A DNA stretch of 64,000 nucleotides, from assembly GCF_042651485.1 (NCBI RefSeq), contig NZ_JBHSDH010000013.1:1822207-1886206 (forward strand), in the 5' to 3' direction. Under the pieces are notes generated by a model, which ran no database searches, was not told where the DNA came from, and saw nothing but the letters and a program-made list of their open reading frames with translations. Made by a program: the position numbers and the translations under genes. This document shows positions 46,202 through 53,584 of the stretch, piece after piece (the stretch's first letter is position 1; every line of letters starts with the position of its first letter). Origin of the DNA: Sphingorhabdus_B arenilitoris. GTDB taxonomy: Bacteria > Pseudomonadota > Alphaproteobacteria > Sphingomonadales > Sphingomonadaceae.

Positions 46202-46236
46202 AAAAAAGGCTGCTCGGTATATACCAAGCAGCCTTT
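46202..46236. terminator. Hairpin terminator between two lipoprotein genes
   Basis: AAAGGCTGCT pairs with AGCAGCCTTT. On the minus strand it is followed by a T run, so it ends the 46261-46593 transcript. Confidence 0.75.
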
Positions 46237-46260
46237 CTATCAGCTAAAAGCCAGTAATAA

Positions 46261-46593
46261 TTACTGAGCAGCTTCTTTGGCTTTGTCGGCCATGGCGCCT
46301 ACTTTGTCGGCACCTTCAGCAGCTTTGTCAGCCATTTCGCCAACTTTTTCTTTTGCAGTTGCAGCAGCGTCGGTTGCAGCAGCAGTTGCGTCGGCACCTG
46401 CTTCACCAGCAGCAGCAGCGCCAGCTTCAGTAGCTTCGGCTGCAGCGTCGGTTGCTGTAGCAGCAGCGTCGGTTGCAGTGTCAGCAGCTTCGGTTGCGGT
46501 GTCGGCTGCATCGGTAGCAGCTTCTTCTGCACCTGAACAAGCAGCGAGGCCGAGTGAAGCGGCGAGAACGAAAGAGACAGCAATTTTCTTCAT
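46261..46593 (-). CDS. Ala/Thr/Asp-rich repetitive lipoprotein
   Basis: A 110-residue lipoprotein with lipobox GLAAC (Cys19). The mature part is almost all Ala, Thr, Asp and Glu in short repeats such as ATDAAD, probably one long amphipathic helix. AGGGGG lies 9 bases before the ATG. Sequence repetitiveness prevents a confident family call; a periplasmic spacer or LEA-like role is conjecture. Confidence 0.75.
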   Translation of the reverse strand: MKKIAVSFVLAASLGLAACSGAEEAATDAADTATEAADTATDAAATATDAAAEATEAGAAAAGEAGADATAAATDAAATAKEKVGEMADKAAEGADKVGAMADKAKEAAQ

Positions 46594-46791
46594 TTGGGAA
46601 ACCCCCTAGCAAAATACTAAAAATAAAACCTGACAAACGCCCGTACCTGATGCACGGGTTGGTCTGCGGAATGCGTCTTTACTCACTTCATTTTGCCTTG
46701 GCAATGTGGTTTTAAGATAAGCAGGCTAAGCGCCGAGAAAAATCAGGTCACTTGCGTGATAGAAAAACCATAACCTAAGCATTTGAGCCGA

Positions 46792-46820
46792 TTGACAGCA
46801 TATAAAGAATTCTTTATATG
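46792..46820 (+). promoter_or_regulatory. Promoter of the met regulator overlapping a 22-bp palindrome
   Basis: A TTGACA at 46792-46797 and a TATATG at 46815-46820 are 17 bp apart, a near-consensus sigma-70 promoter. CATATAAAGAA and its exact complement form a perfect 22-bp palindrome at 46799-46820 that fills the spacer and the -10 box. A bound repressor would block polymerase directly. Transcription should start at about 46827, next to the ATG at 46830. Similar palindromes are known operators of ArsR-type methionine-cycle regulators (SahR/SamR), to my recollection. Confidence 0.75.
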
Positions 46821-46829
46821 ATTTTGCCA

Positions 46830-47900
46830 ATGGACAGATTGTTAACCTTAATGCGGGCTTTGGCCGATCCAACACGGCTTCGAATCGCTATTTTGATCCG
46901 GCAATTGGAATTGTCGGTAGGTGAATTGGTCCAAATTTTGGGGCAAAGTCAGCCCCGGGTGTCCCGTCATATTCGCATATTGGATGAAGCAGGCCTTGCG
47001 GAAAGGCGTAAAGAAGGCAGTTGGGTTTTTCTGCGCCCTGGTCCGCAATTGCTGGAAGAATCAATGAACAGCCTTTTTGCGAAATCTGGACATGATGATG
47101 CCGACATTATTGATCAGGATTTGAAAAAGCTGGAGCTGGTGCGCGCCGGACGAGCGGAAATGGCGGCCAGCTATTTTGAACATCATGCCAGCGAATGGGA
47201 CAGCCTGCGTAGCCTTCATGTCGCCGAATCAGAGGTTGAGGCAGCGATGCAGCTATATTTGAACATCGCGCCGCTGGGCCGCGTGCTGGATATTGGGACC
47301 GGCACGGGCCGCATGATCGAGCTATTCGCCCATAATGCAGACCATTTTACGGCCATCGACAATAGCGCCGAAATGCTCCGGCTGGCCCGCGCGAAATTGG
47401 CGGCGCTGCCCGCTGGCGGCGGGGATGCCGCCAAAATTGATATCATGCTGGGCGACTTCAACGCCCTCCCGTTACCCGACGCCAGTCAGGATACGATACT
47501 CTTCCACCAGGTACTCCATTATGCGCAGGCCCCCGAACGGGTGATTGCCGAGGCGGCGCGCGTTTTGGCACCATCGGGCCGAATGATGATCGTCGATTTC
47601 GCACCGCATGACAAAGAGGAGCTGCGCAGCATTCACGCCCACGCGCGGCTGGGTTTCAGTAACGACCTGATCCTGCGTTCCTTTGCCAATGGCGGGCTGC
47701 ATCTGGCCGATCATGCGACATTGGACGGCGGCGAATTAACGGTGAAAATCTGGCTGGGTCAAAAACAGGCGGATGGGTCACAGCGCCGCGATCCGGATTC
47801 AGATTTATCCCAAGAGTCCAGCCCTCACATCAGGGCAAACCCCCAAATTAGGCCGCAGATTAGGCCACAAGTTAGGCCACAAGTTAGGATAGTGAAATGA
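46830..47900 (+). CDS. ArsR-family regulator fused to a SAM-dependent methyltransferase
   Basis: A 356-residue protein. Residues about 1-90 are an ArsR winged helix (HTH about 28-50, LVQILGQSQPRVSRHIRIL). From about 150 comes a methyltransferase fold with motif I LDIGTGTGRM at about 154. It lies directly upstream of metF-metH and probably senses SAM or SAH. The longer frame from 46818 would begin inside the -10 box, so the ATG at 46830 is chosen. The last 60 residues are a low-complexity tail with RPQIRPQVRPQV repeats. Confidence 0.88.
   Translation: MDRLLTLMRALADPTRLRIAILIRQLELSVGELVQILGQSQPRVSRHIRILDEAGLAERRKEGSWVFLRPGPQLLEESMNSLFAKSGHDDADIIDQDLKKLELVRAGRAEMAASYFEHHASEWDSLRSLHVAESEVEAAMQLYLNIAPLGRVLDIGTGTGRMIELFAHNADHFTAIDNSAEMLRLARAKLAALPAGGGDAAKIDIMLGDFNALPLPDASQDTILFHQVLHYAQAPERVIAEAARVLAPSGRMMIVDFAPHDKEELRSIHAHARLGFSNDLILRSFANGGLHLADHATLDGGELTVKIWLGQKQADGSQRRDPDSDLSQESSPHIRANPQIRPQIRPQVRPQVRIVK
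47844..47888. repeat. 12-bp tandem repeats at the end of the regulator gene
   Basis: Nearly four copies of a 12-bp unit with core TTAGGCC, encoding Gln-(Ile/Val)-Arg-Pro repeats. They end 9 bp before metF and include TTAGG close to its ribosome site. Confidence 0.85.
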
Positions 47901-48841
47901 ACTTAACGCTCGATCAAATGCAGGAAACCCGCCGCGCGGTTGATGCGCCCTTATTTGCCGGCTTGCCCGGTGATGCGGAGATTAGCTTTGAATTTTTCCC
48001 GCCCAAGTCGGAGAAAATGGATGCGCAGCTATGGGATAGCATCGTGACCCTTGCGCCGCTCGCCCCCCGTTTTGTGTCGGTTACCTATGGTGCGGGCGGG
48101 TCCACGCGCGAACGCACCCATGCGACAGTGGCGCGGATCGTAAAGGAAACCGGCATTCCCGCCGCCGCGCATCTGACCTGCGTCGAAGCGAGCAAGCAGG
48201 ATATCCGCGAAGTCGCCGAAGCTTATTGGGAGGCAGGCGTGCGGCATATCGTCGCGCTGCGCGGTGATCCGCCTTCTGAAGGAGAGTTTTTCAAACCCCA
48301 TCCGCAAGGTTATGACAGCGCCGCTGCGCTGGTCAAAGGATTGAAAGAGATTGCCGATTTCGAAATTAGCGTCGCAGCCTATCCCGAAACCCATCCGCAA
48401 GCCGATTGCCCGCAAAGCGACATCGACAATCTGAAACGCAAATTGGACGCAGGCGCCAGCCGCGCAATCACGCAAATGTTCTTTGATCCCGAAGTCTTCT
48501 TCCGGTTCCGTGACAAAGCCGCAGCAGCAGGGATCGACCAAGAGCTGGTTCCCGGCATATTGCCCGTGTCCAACGTGGCGCAGGCGCGCAAATTTTCCGG
48601 CATGTGCGGCGTTACGATCCCGGCCTGGATGGATGAGCTGTATGAAGGGCTCGACGATCATCCCGACGCGCGGGCCTTGGTCGCGGCGACATTAACCAGC
48701 GAAATGTGCCGCAAGCTCTATGCAGGCGGCGTGCGCCATTTCCATTTCTATACCTTGAACCGAGCGGAGCTTAGCTATGCCATCTGCCATCTGCTTGGCA
48801 AGCGGCCCGTCGCCAACAATGCCAAGGATATCGCAGCATGA
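47897..48841 (+). CDS. metF: Methylenetetrahydrofolate reductase
   Basis: A 314-residue FAD enzyme with EISFEFFPPKSEK, VSVTYGAGGSTR, HLTCV and ALRGDPP. It makes 5-methyl-THF for MetH. It has a 4-bp ATGA overlap with the ArsR-methyltransferase gene, so the two are cotranscribed. Confidence 0.96.
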   Translation: MNLTLDQMQETRRAVDAPLFAGLPGDAEISFEFFPPKSEKMDAQLWDSIVTLAPLAPRFVSVTYGAGGSTRERTHATVARIVKETGIPAAAHLTCVEASKQDIREVAEAYWEAGVRHIVALRGDPPSEGEFFKPHPQGYDSAAALVKGLKEIADFEISVAAYPETHPQADCPQSDIDNLKRKLDAGASRAITQMFFDPEVFFRFRDKAAAAGIDQELVPGILPVSNVAQARKFSGMCGVTIPAWMDELYEGLDDHPDARALVAATLTSEMCRKLYAGGVRHFHFYTLNRAELSYAICHLLGKRPVANNAKDIAA

Positions 48842-48866
48842 CATGCTTAAGCTTCCTCACAACCGT

Positions 48867-48952
48867 CGTCACCCCCGCGAAAGCGGGGGGCCAACTCCGG
48901 TTACTTAAATTTACCGGGCAGGAGTTGGATTCCCGCCGCCGCGGGAATGACG
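48867..48952. repeat. REP-like palindrome between metF and metH
   Basis: An 86-bp element with inverted ends (CGTCACCCCC and GGGAATGACG) and an inner CCAACTCC/GGAGTTGG pair. Most of it would fold as one hairpin. It belongs to the same general class as the elements at 50 kb, 53 kb and 58 kb, but the interior differs. Confidence 0.85.
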
Positions 48953-48980
48953 AAGTTTTAGAATGGAAAGGTTCATTGGT

Positions 48981-50027
48981 ATGAACGCACGTCAAGAGTT
49001 TACCGAGCGCGCGCTAAAGCAGATCATGGTATTTGACGGCGGCTATGGCACCGCCATTCAGGCCTATAAACTGTCCGAAGCCGATTATCGCGGCACGCTT
49101 GACCTGCCGATGGATCAAAAGGGCAATAATGACCTGCTTTCGCTGACCCGCCCCGATGTGATCGGCGCGATCCATAGCGCCTATTTGGAGGCCGGGGCCG
49201 ATTTGATCGAAACCAACACCTTCAGCGGCACGAAAATCAGCATGGCCGATTATGGCTGCGAACATTTGGTGCGCGAATTGAATGTTGAAAGCGCAAAGCT
49301 CGCCCGCAAATGCGCCGATGCCGCCGAAGCGAAGGATGGCAAGCGGCGTTTCGTCGCGGGCTCCATCGGCCCGACCAATAAAACGCTGTCTTTGTCCCCC
49401 GACGTCAACGATCCGGGTTACCGCGAAATTGATTTTGACTATTTGAAAGATGTCTACCGCGAACAATGCGATGCGTTGATCGACGGCGGCGTTGATTTCC
49501 TGTTGATCGAAACGATTTTCGACACGCTGAACGCCAAATGCGCCGCGATGGCCGCCGCGGAATCCGCCGCTGCATCGGGCCGCGATGTGCCCTTGATGAT
49601 CAGCATGACGATCACCGACATGGCGGGACGCAATCTATCAGGCCACACGGTTGAGGCATTTTGGGCCGCGATCCGGCATACAAAGCCGCTAACCATGGGG
49701 CTGAATTGCAGCTTTGGCGCGGACCTGCTCCGCCCGCATCTCGCCGCATTGGCCAAACAGGCCGATACGCTGATCATGGCCTATCCCAATGCCGGCCTGC
49801 CCAATGATCTGGGCGAATATGATGAGCTGCCGCAGCAGACGGCGCAATTGATTGAGGCGTGGCTGGATGACGGGCTGGTCAATGTCGTGGGCGGATGCTG
49901 CGGCACGACGCCTGCCCATATTGCCGCGATTGCAGGCGCGGTAAAAGGCCGCCCGCCGCGCACTATTCCCAAAGCGGGCGTTGCCACACGGCTTGCCGGG
50001 CTAGAGCCGTTCATTATGGCGGCGTGA
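48981..50027 (+). CDS. metH: Methionine synthase, homocysteine-binding part
   Basis: A 348-residue homocysteine S-methyltransferase domain, the first module of cobalamin-dependent MetH. Zinc cysteines are in GLNCSFG and GGCCGTTP. The other modules are encoded by a separate gene 157 bp downstream. The ATG at 48981 has GAAAGG ahead, better than the upstream ATG at 48963. Confidence 0.94.
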   Translation: MNARQEFTERALKQIMVFDGGYGTAIQAYKLSEADYRGTLDLPMDQKGNNDLLSLTRPDVIGAIHSAYLEAGADLIETNTFSGTKISMADYGCEHLVRELNVESAKLARKCADAAEAKDGKRRFVAGSIGPTNKTLSLSPDVNDPGYREIDFDYLKDVYREQCDALIDGGVDFLLIETIFDTLNAKCAAMAAAESAAASGRDVPLMISMTITDMAGRNLSGHTVEAFWAAIRHTKPLTMGLNCSFGADLLRPHLAALAKQADTLIMAYPNAGLPNDLGEYDELPQQTAQLIEAWLDDGLVNVVGGCCGTTPAHIAAIAGAVKGRPPRTIPKAGVATRLAGLEPFIMAA

Positions 50028-50052
50028 ATATAAGCTAGAGTATATAGTAATC

Positions 50053-50159
50053 CGTCATTCCCGCGCAGGCGGGGATCCATCACCCCAGATCAATTTATTG
50101 AGCAGGCTTTTCAATGCCGAAAAATCAGATGATGGATTCCAGCCTGCGCGGGAATGACG
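50053..50159. repeat. REP-like palindrome between the two metH genes
   Basis: A 107-bp element with CGTCATTCCCGCGCAGGC at one end and its near complement at the other. Inner GGATCCATCA and TGATGGATTCC also pair. It could affect the ratio of the two MetH subunits through mRNA stability. Confidence 0.85.
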
Positions 50160-50184
50160 AAGTTAAAGAGATTGACATAAAAAA

Positions 50185-52887
50185 ATGACCACCTCCCAAT
50201 CAACCGGCTCTTCCTTCGTCAATATTGGCGAGCGCACCAATGTCACCGGCAGCGCCCGGTTCAAAAAACTGATCCTGAGCGGCGATTATGAAGCCGCAGT
50301 TGAAGTCGCCCGCGATCAGGTGGAAAATGGCGCGCAAATTATCGACATCAACATGGATGAAGGCTTGCTCGACGCCGAAGAGGCAATGACCAAATTCATC
50401 AAGCGCATCGCCGCTGAGCCCGATATTGCCCGCGTCCCGGTGATGGTCGACAGCAGCAAATGGAGCGTGATTGAGGCGGGGCTGAAATGCGTATCGGGCA
50501 AACCGATCGTCAATTCCATTTCAATGAAAGAGGGCGAAGAGGCCTTTTTGCATCACGCGCGGCTCTGCATGGCTTACGGCGCGGCGGTGGTGGTCATGGC
50601 CTTTGACGAAACCGGGCAAGCCGACACCAAAGCGCGCAAGGTGGAGATTTGCAAACGCGCTTATGATCTGCTCATGACCATCGGATTTCCGCCCGAGGAT
50701 ATCATTTTTGACCCGAATATTTTCGCGGTTGCGACGGGGATTGAAGAACATAATAATTATGGCGTCGATTTTATCGAGGCAGTGGCGGAGCTAAGACAGC
50801 TATGCCCCCATGCGCATTATTCCGGCGGTCTGTCCAACTTGTCCTTTTCTTTCCGCGGCAATGAACCGGTGCGCCGCGCGATGCATTCGATCTTCCTCTA
50901 TCACGCCATTCCCGCCGGCCTCGACATGGCCATCGTCAATGCGGGGCAGCTGGATATCTATGATGATATCGACCCTGAATTGCGCGAAGCTTGTGAGGAT
51001 GTGATCCTCAACCGCACGCCGAAATCAGGGGAAAGCCCGACCGAGAATCTGATCGCGCTGGCCGAAAAATATCGCGGCACAGATGCGGTGCAGGAAAAGG
51101 CGGCGGCCGAATGGCGCGGCTGGGAGGTGAAGCGGCGGCTCGAACATGCGCTGGTCAAGGGCATTGACGCGCATATTATCGACGATACCGAAGAAGCGCG
51201 GCTGGCCATAAAGGCGGCGGGCGGGCGGCCGATTGAAGTGATCGAAGGGCCATTGATGGACGGCATGAATGTCGTGGGCGACCTGTTTGGCAGCGGCAAA
51301 ATGTTCCTGCCGCAAGTGGTGAAATCGGCGCGCGTGATGAAGAAAGCCGTTGCGCATCTTTTCCCCTATATTGAGGCGGAAAAAGAAGCAGGCGCAAAGG
51401 GCAAGGGCAAGATCATCATGGCCACAGTAAAGGGCGATGTGCATGATATTGGCAAAAATATCGTCGGCGTCGTCCTGCAATGCAATGGCTTTGAAATTGT
51501 CGATTTGGGTGTCATGGTCCCTTGGGCGGACATTATCAAAGCCGCGAATGACCATGATGCCGATATGATTGGCCTGTCGGGCCTGATCACCCCGTCGCTC
51601 GACGAAATGGTGACGGTGGCAGAGGAGATGGAAAAGGCGAAGATGACGATGCCGCTGCTAATCGGCGGGGCGACGACATCGAAAACGCATACTGCGCTGC
51701 GCATCGAAACCGCCTATAGCGGCCCTACCGTCCATGTCCTAGACGCCAGCCGCGCGGTGGGCGTTGCAGGAACATTGGTCAGCGAGACGATGGCCGACAA
51801 ATTTGTCGCCGAAACCCGCAGCGAATATGAAGCCATCCGCAGCGCCCGTGCAGGCAAAACGGCAAAGCGGCTCACCCCGCTGGCCGACGCGCGGGCCAAT
51901 GGTTTTACCATCGATCCTGCGTTGAAACCGCCCGCACCGCAGCAGCCCGGGCTGCATATTTATGAAGATTGGGATTTGGCGGACCTGCGCCCCTATATCG
52001 ACTGGACGCCGTTTTTCCGCGCCTGGGAATTGCATGGCAGCTATCCCGCCATCCTGACCGACGATATAGTCGGCGAAAGCGCAAGCAGCTTATTTGCCGA
52101 TGCACAGGCGATGCTCGATACGATTATCGCCGAAAAATGGCTGACCGCAAAAGGCGTCGCCGCATTATGGCCGGCACGGCGCGACGGCGACAATATCGTG
52201 GTTGATATCTCTTCCGTTCCGAGGACAGAAGCGGCTATTCATCATGCCGCCCCCTCTCCTAACCTCTCCCCTGAAGGGGAGAGGAATACGGTTGCGCTCC
52301 CCTTTTTACGGCAGCAAGTGGTCAAACGCGAAGGGAAGGCCAATATGTGCCTTGCCGATTTTGTCACCGAAACCGACGATTGGATTGGCGGATTTGCCGT
52401 TACCACCGGGCATGGGATTGATGTCAAGCTGGCCGAATTTAAGGCCGCGCATGATGATTATAATGACATATTGCTGAAAGCGCTGGCCGACCGGCTCGCC
52501 GAAGCATTTGCCGAACGGATGCACCATCATGTCCGCACAAAGCTGTGGGGCTATGCCGAAGGCGAGCAGCTGACCAACGAAGCGCTGATTAAAGAAGAAT
52601 ATCGCGGCATCCGTCCGGCGCCCGGCTATCCCGCTTGTCCCGACCATAGTTTGAAACCAATATTATTCGATATGCTAAGCGCCACCGCCCATACCGGCAT
52701 CGAATTGACCAGCAGCTTTGCGATGACACCAACGGCAGCGGTATCCGGTTTCTATTTCGGCCATCCGCAAGCCGAATATTTCGGCGTTGCCCGCATTGAT
52801 GAGGATCAAGTCACCGACTATGCCGCGCGGCGCGGGCTGGATCTGGACCGGGCACGCCAATATTTGCGGCCCAATTTGAATGATTGA
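50185..52887 (+). CDS. metH: Methionine synthase, folate/B12/activation part
   Basis: A 900-residue protein with the pterin-binding domain, the cap/B12 domain with DVHDIGKN (His420, cobalamin ligand) and the C-terminal SAM activation domain (RPAPGYPACPDH). With the homocysteine part it forms the full enzyme. About residues 686-705 contain an in-frame insert (PSPNLSPEGER) not present in E. coli MetH, which comes from a palindromic repeat. Confidence 0.95.
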   Translation: MTTSQSTGSSFVNIGERTNVTGSARFKKLILSGDYEAAVEVARDQVENGAQIIDINMDEGLLDAEEAMTKFIKRIAAEPDIARVPVMVDSSKWSVIEAGLKCVSGKPIVNSISMKEGEEAFLHHARLCMAYGAAVVVMAFDETGQADTKARKVEICKRAYDLLMTIGFPPEDIIFDPNIFAVATGIEEHNNYGVDFIEAVAELRQLCPHAHYSGGLSNLSFSFRGNEPVRRAMHSIFLYHAIPAGLDMAIVNAGQLDIYDDIDPELREACEDVILNRTPKSGESPTENLIALAEKYRGTDAVQEKAAAEWRGWEVKRRLEHALVKGIDAHIIDDTEEARLAIKAAGGRPIEVIEGPLMDGMNVVGDLFGSGKMFLPQVVKSARVMKKAVAHLFPYIEAEKEAGAKGKGKIIMATVKGDVHDIGKNIVGVVLQCNGFEIVDLGVMVPWADIIKAANDHDADMIGLSGLITPSLDEMVTVAEEMEKAKMTMPLLIGGATTSKTHTALRIETAYSGPTVHVLDASRAVGVAGTLVSETMADKFVAETRSEYEAIRSARAGKTAKRLTPLADARANGFTIDPALKPPAPQQPGLHIYEDWDLADLRPYIDWTPFFRAWELHGSYPAILTDDIVGESASSLFADAQAMLDTIIAEKWLTAKGVAALWPARRDGDNIVVDISSVPRTEAAIHHAAPSPNLSPEGERNTVALPFLRQQVVKREGKANMCLADFVTETDDWIGGFAVTTGHGIDVKLAEFKAAHDDYNDILLKALADRLAEAFAERMHHHVRTKLWGYAEGEQLTNEALIKEEYRGIRPAPGYPACPDHSLKPILFDMLSATAHTGIELTSSFAMTPTAAVSGFYFGHPQAEYFGVARIDEDQVTDYAARRGLDLDRARQYLRPNLND
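52263..52284. repeat. Palindromic repeat inside the metH coding sequence
   Basis: CCTCTCCCC and GGGGAGAGG flank TGAA: a perfect 9-bp hairpin. The surrounding 50 bp is poorly aligned to MetH relatives and encodes the insert PSPNLSPEGER. Confidence 0.8.
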
Positions 52888-52985
52888 GGCAGGTATGTGA
52901 TCCAGCGCATGGACCGCGAGCCATTTGCCCGCCGCCAAGGGGCTTGCACTGCTGCTGTGTCAGCAAAACCAAAATACAAATGCTT

Positions 52986-53095
52986 CGTCACCCCCGCGTA
53001 GGCGGGGGCCCATCTCCCGAGGCCGAATTTTGAGCCGGGGTGGCAGTTCAAACCGATAGCTTAGGTGATAGACCCCCGCCTTCGCGGGGGTGACG
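52986..53095 (+). repeat. 110-bp palindrome-ended element B1
   Basis: Ends CGTCACCCCCGCG and CGCGGGGGTGACG. The interior includes CCGAATTTTGAGCC in forward orientation. Confidence 0.85.
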
Positions 53096-53378
53096 AGTGG
53101 GTTGTGCGAGCTACACGCTTCCTCTTTGTGCTCTTCGTGGCTTCGTGTGATTAAATAGGTTCGCGCAGAGACCGCAGAGGCTGTCACCGCACGCCAAAAA
53201 ACGTCAGCCCAATGTCGCGTTGCTGCGCGAGATGTTTACGCAATCCGTCATCCTGAACTTGGTTCACCACTGAAACTATTCAAACGGGTCGTCATCCTGA
53301 ACTTGTTTCAGGATACATAATGCTCTGCGCACTAGTTTATTGAAACTCACCTTATAAATGCTGCAAATACATTGTCTC

Positions 53379-53488
53379 CGTCACCCCCGCGTAGGCGGGG
53401 GCCCATCTCCTGATGCCGAATTTTGAGCCGGAGTCGCAGCTCAAACCGATAGCGTAGGTGATGGACCCCCGCCTTCGCGGGGGTGACG
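53379..53488 (+). repeat. 110-bp palindrome-ended element B2
   Basis: The same ends and the same interior orientation as the element at 52986, with scattered substitutions. Confidence 0.85.
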
Positions 53489-53584
53489 CGTTTGTGTTTT
53501 GGACATTGGCTAGTTTTTGAATCTCGCCAGCCCGCAGCTATGCCAAACCTATTCAGAATAACGGTCAGGAACGTGGTTAAGCCG

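Larger units (their letters stand above)
52986..53520 (+). repeat. Left repeat array flanking the amylase genes
   Basis: Gene-free apart from repeats. Order is 110-bp element (52986-53095), a block starting AGTGGGTTGTGCGAGCT (53095-53245), TCCTGAAC/TTCAGGA palindromes (53246-53316), a second 110-bp element (53379-53488) and a GCGTTTGTGTTTTGGACA tail. It is collinear with the array at 58.2-58.8 kb. Confidence 0.85.

Noticed and set aside
46818..46829. Upstream ATG of the ArsR-methyltransferase gene
   Set aside because: This ATG overlaps the end of the -10 box and the palindrome, so it would not be on the transcript.
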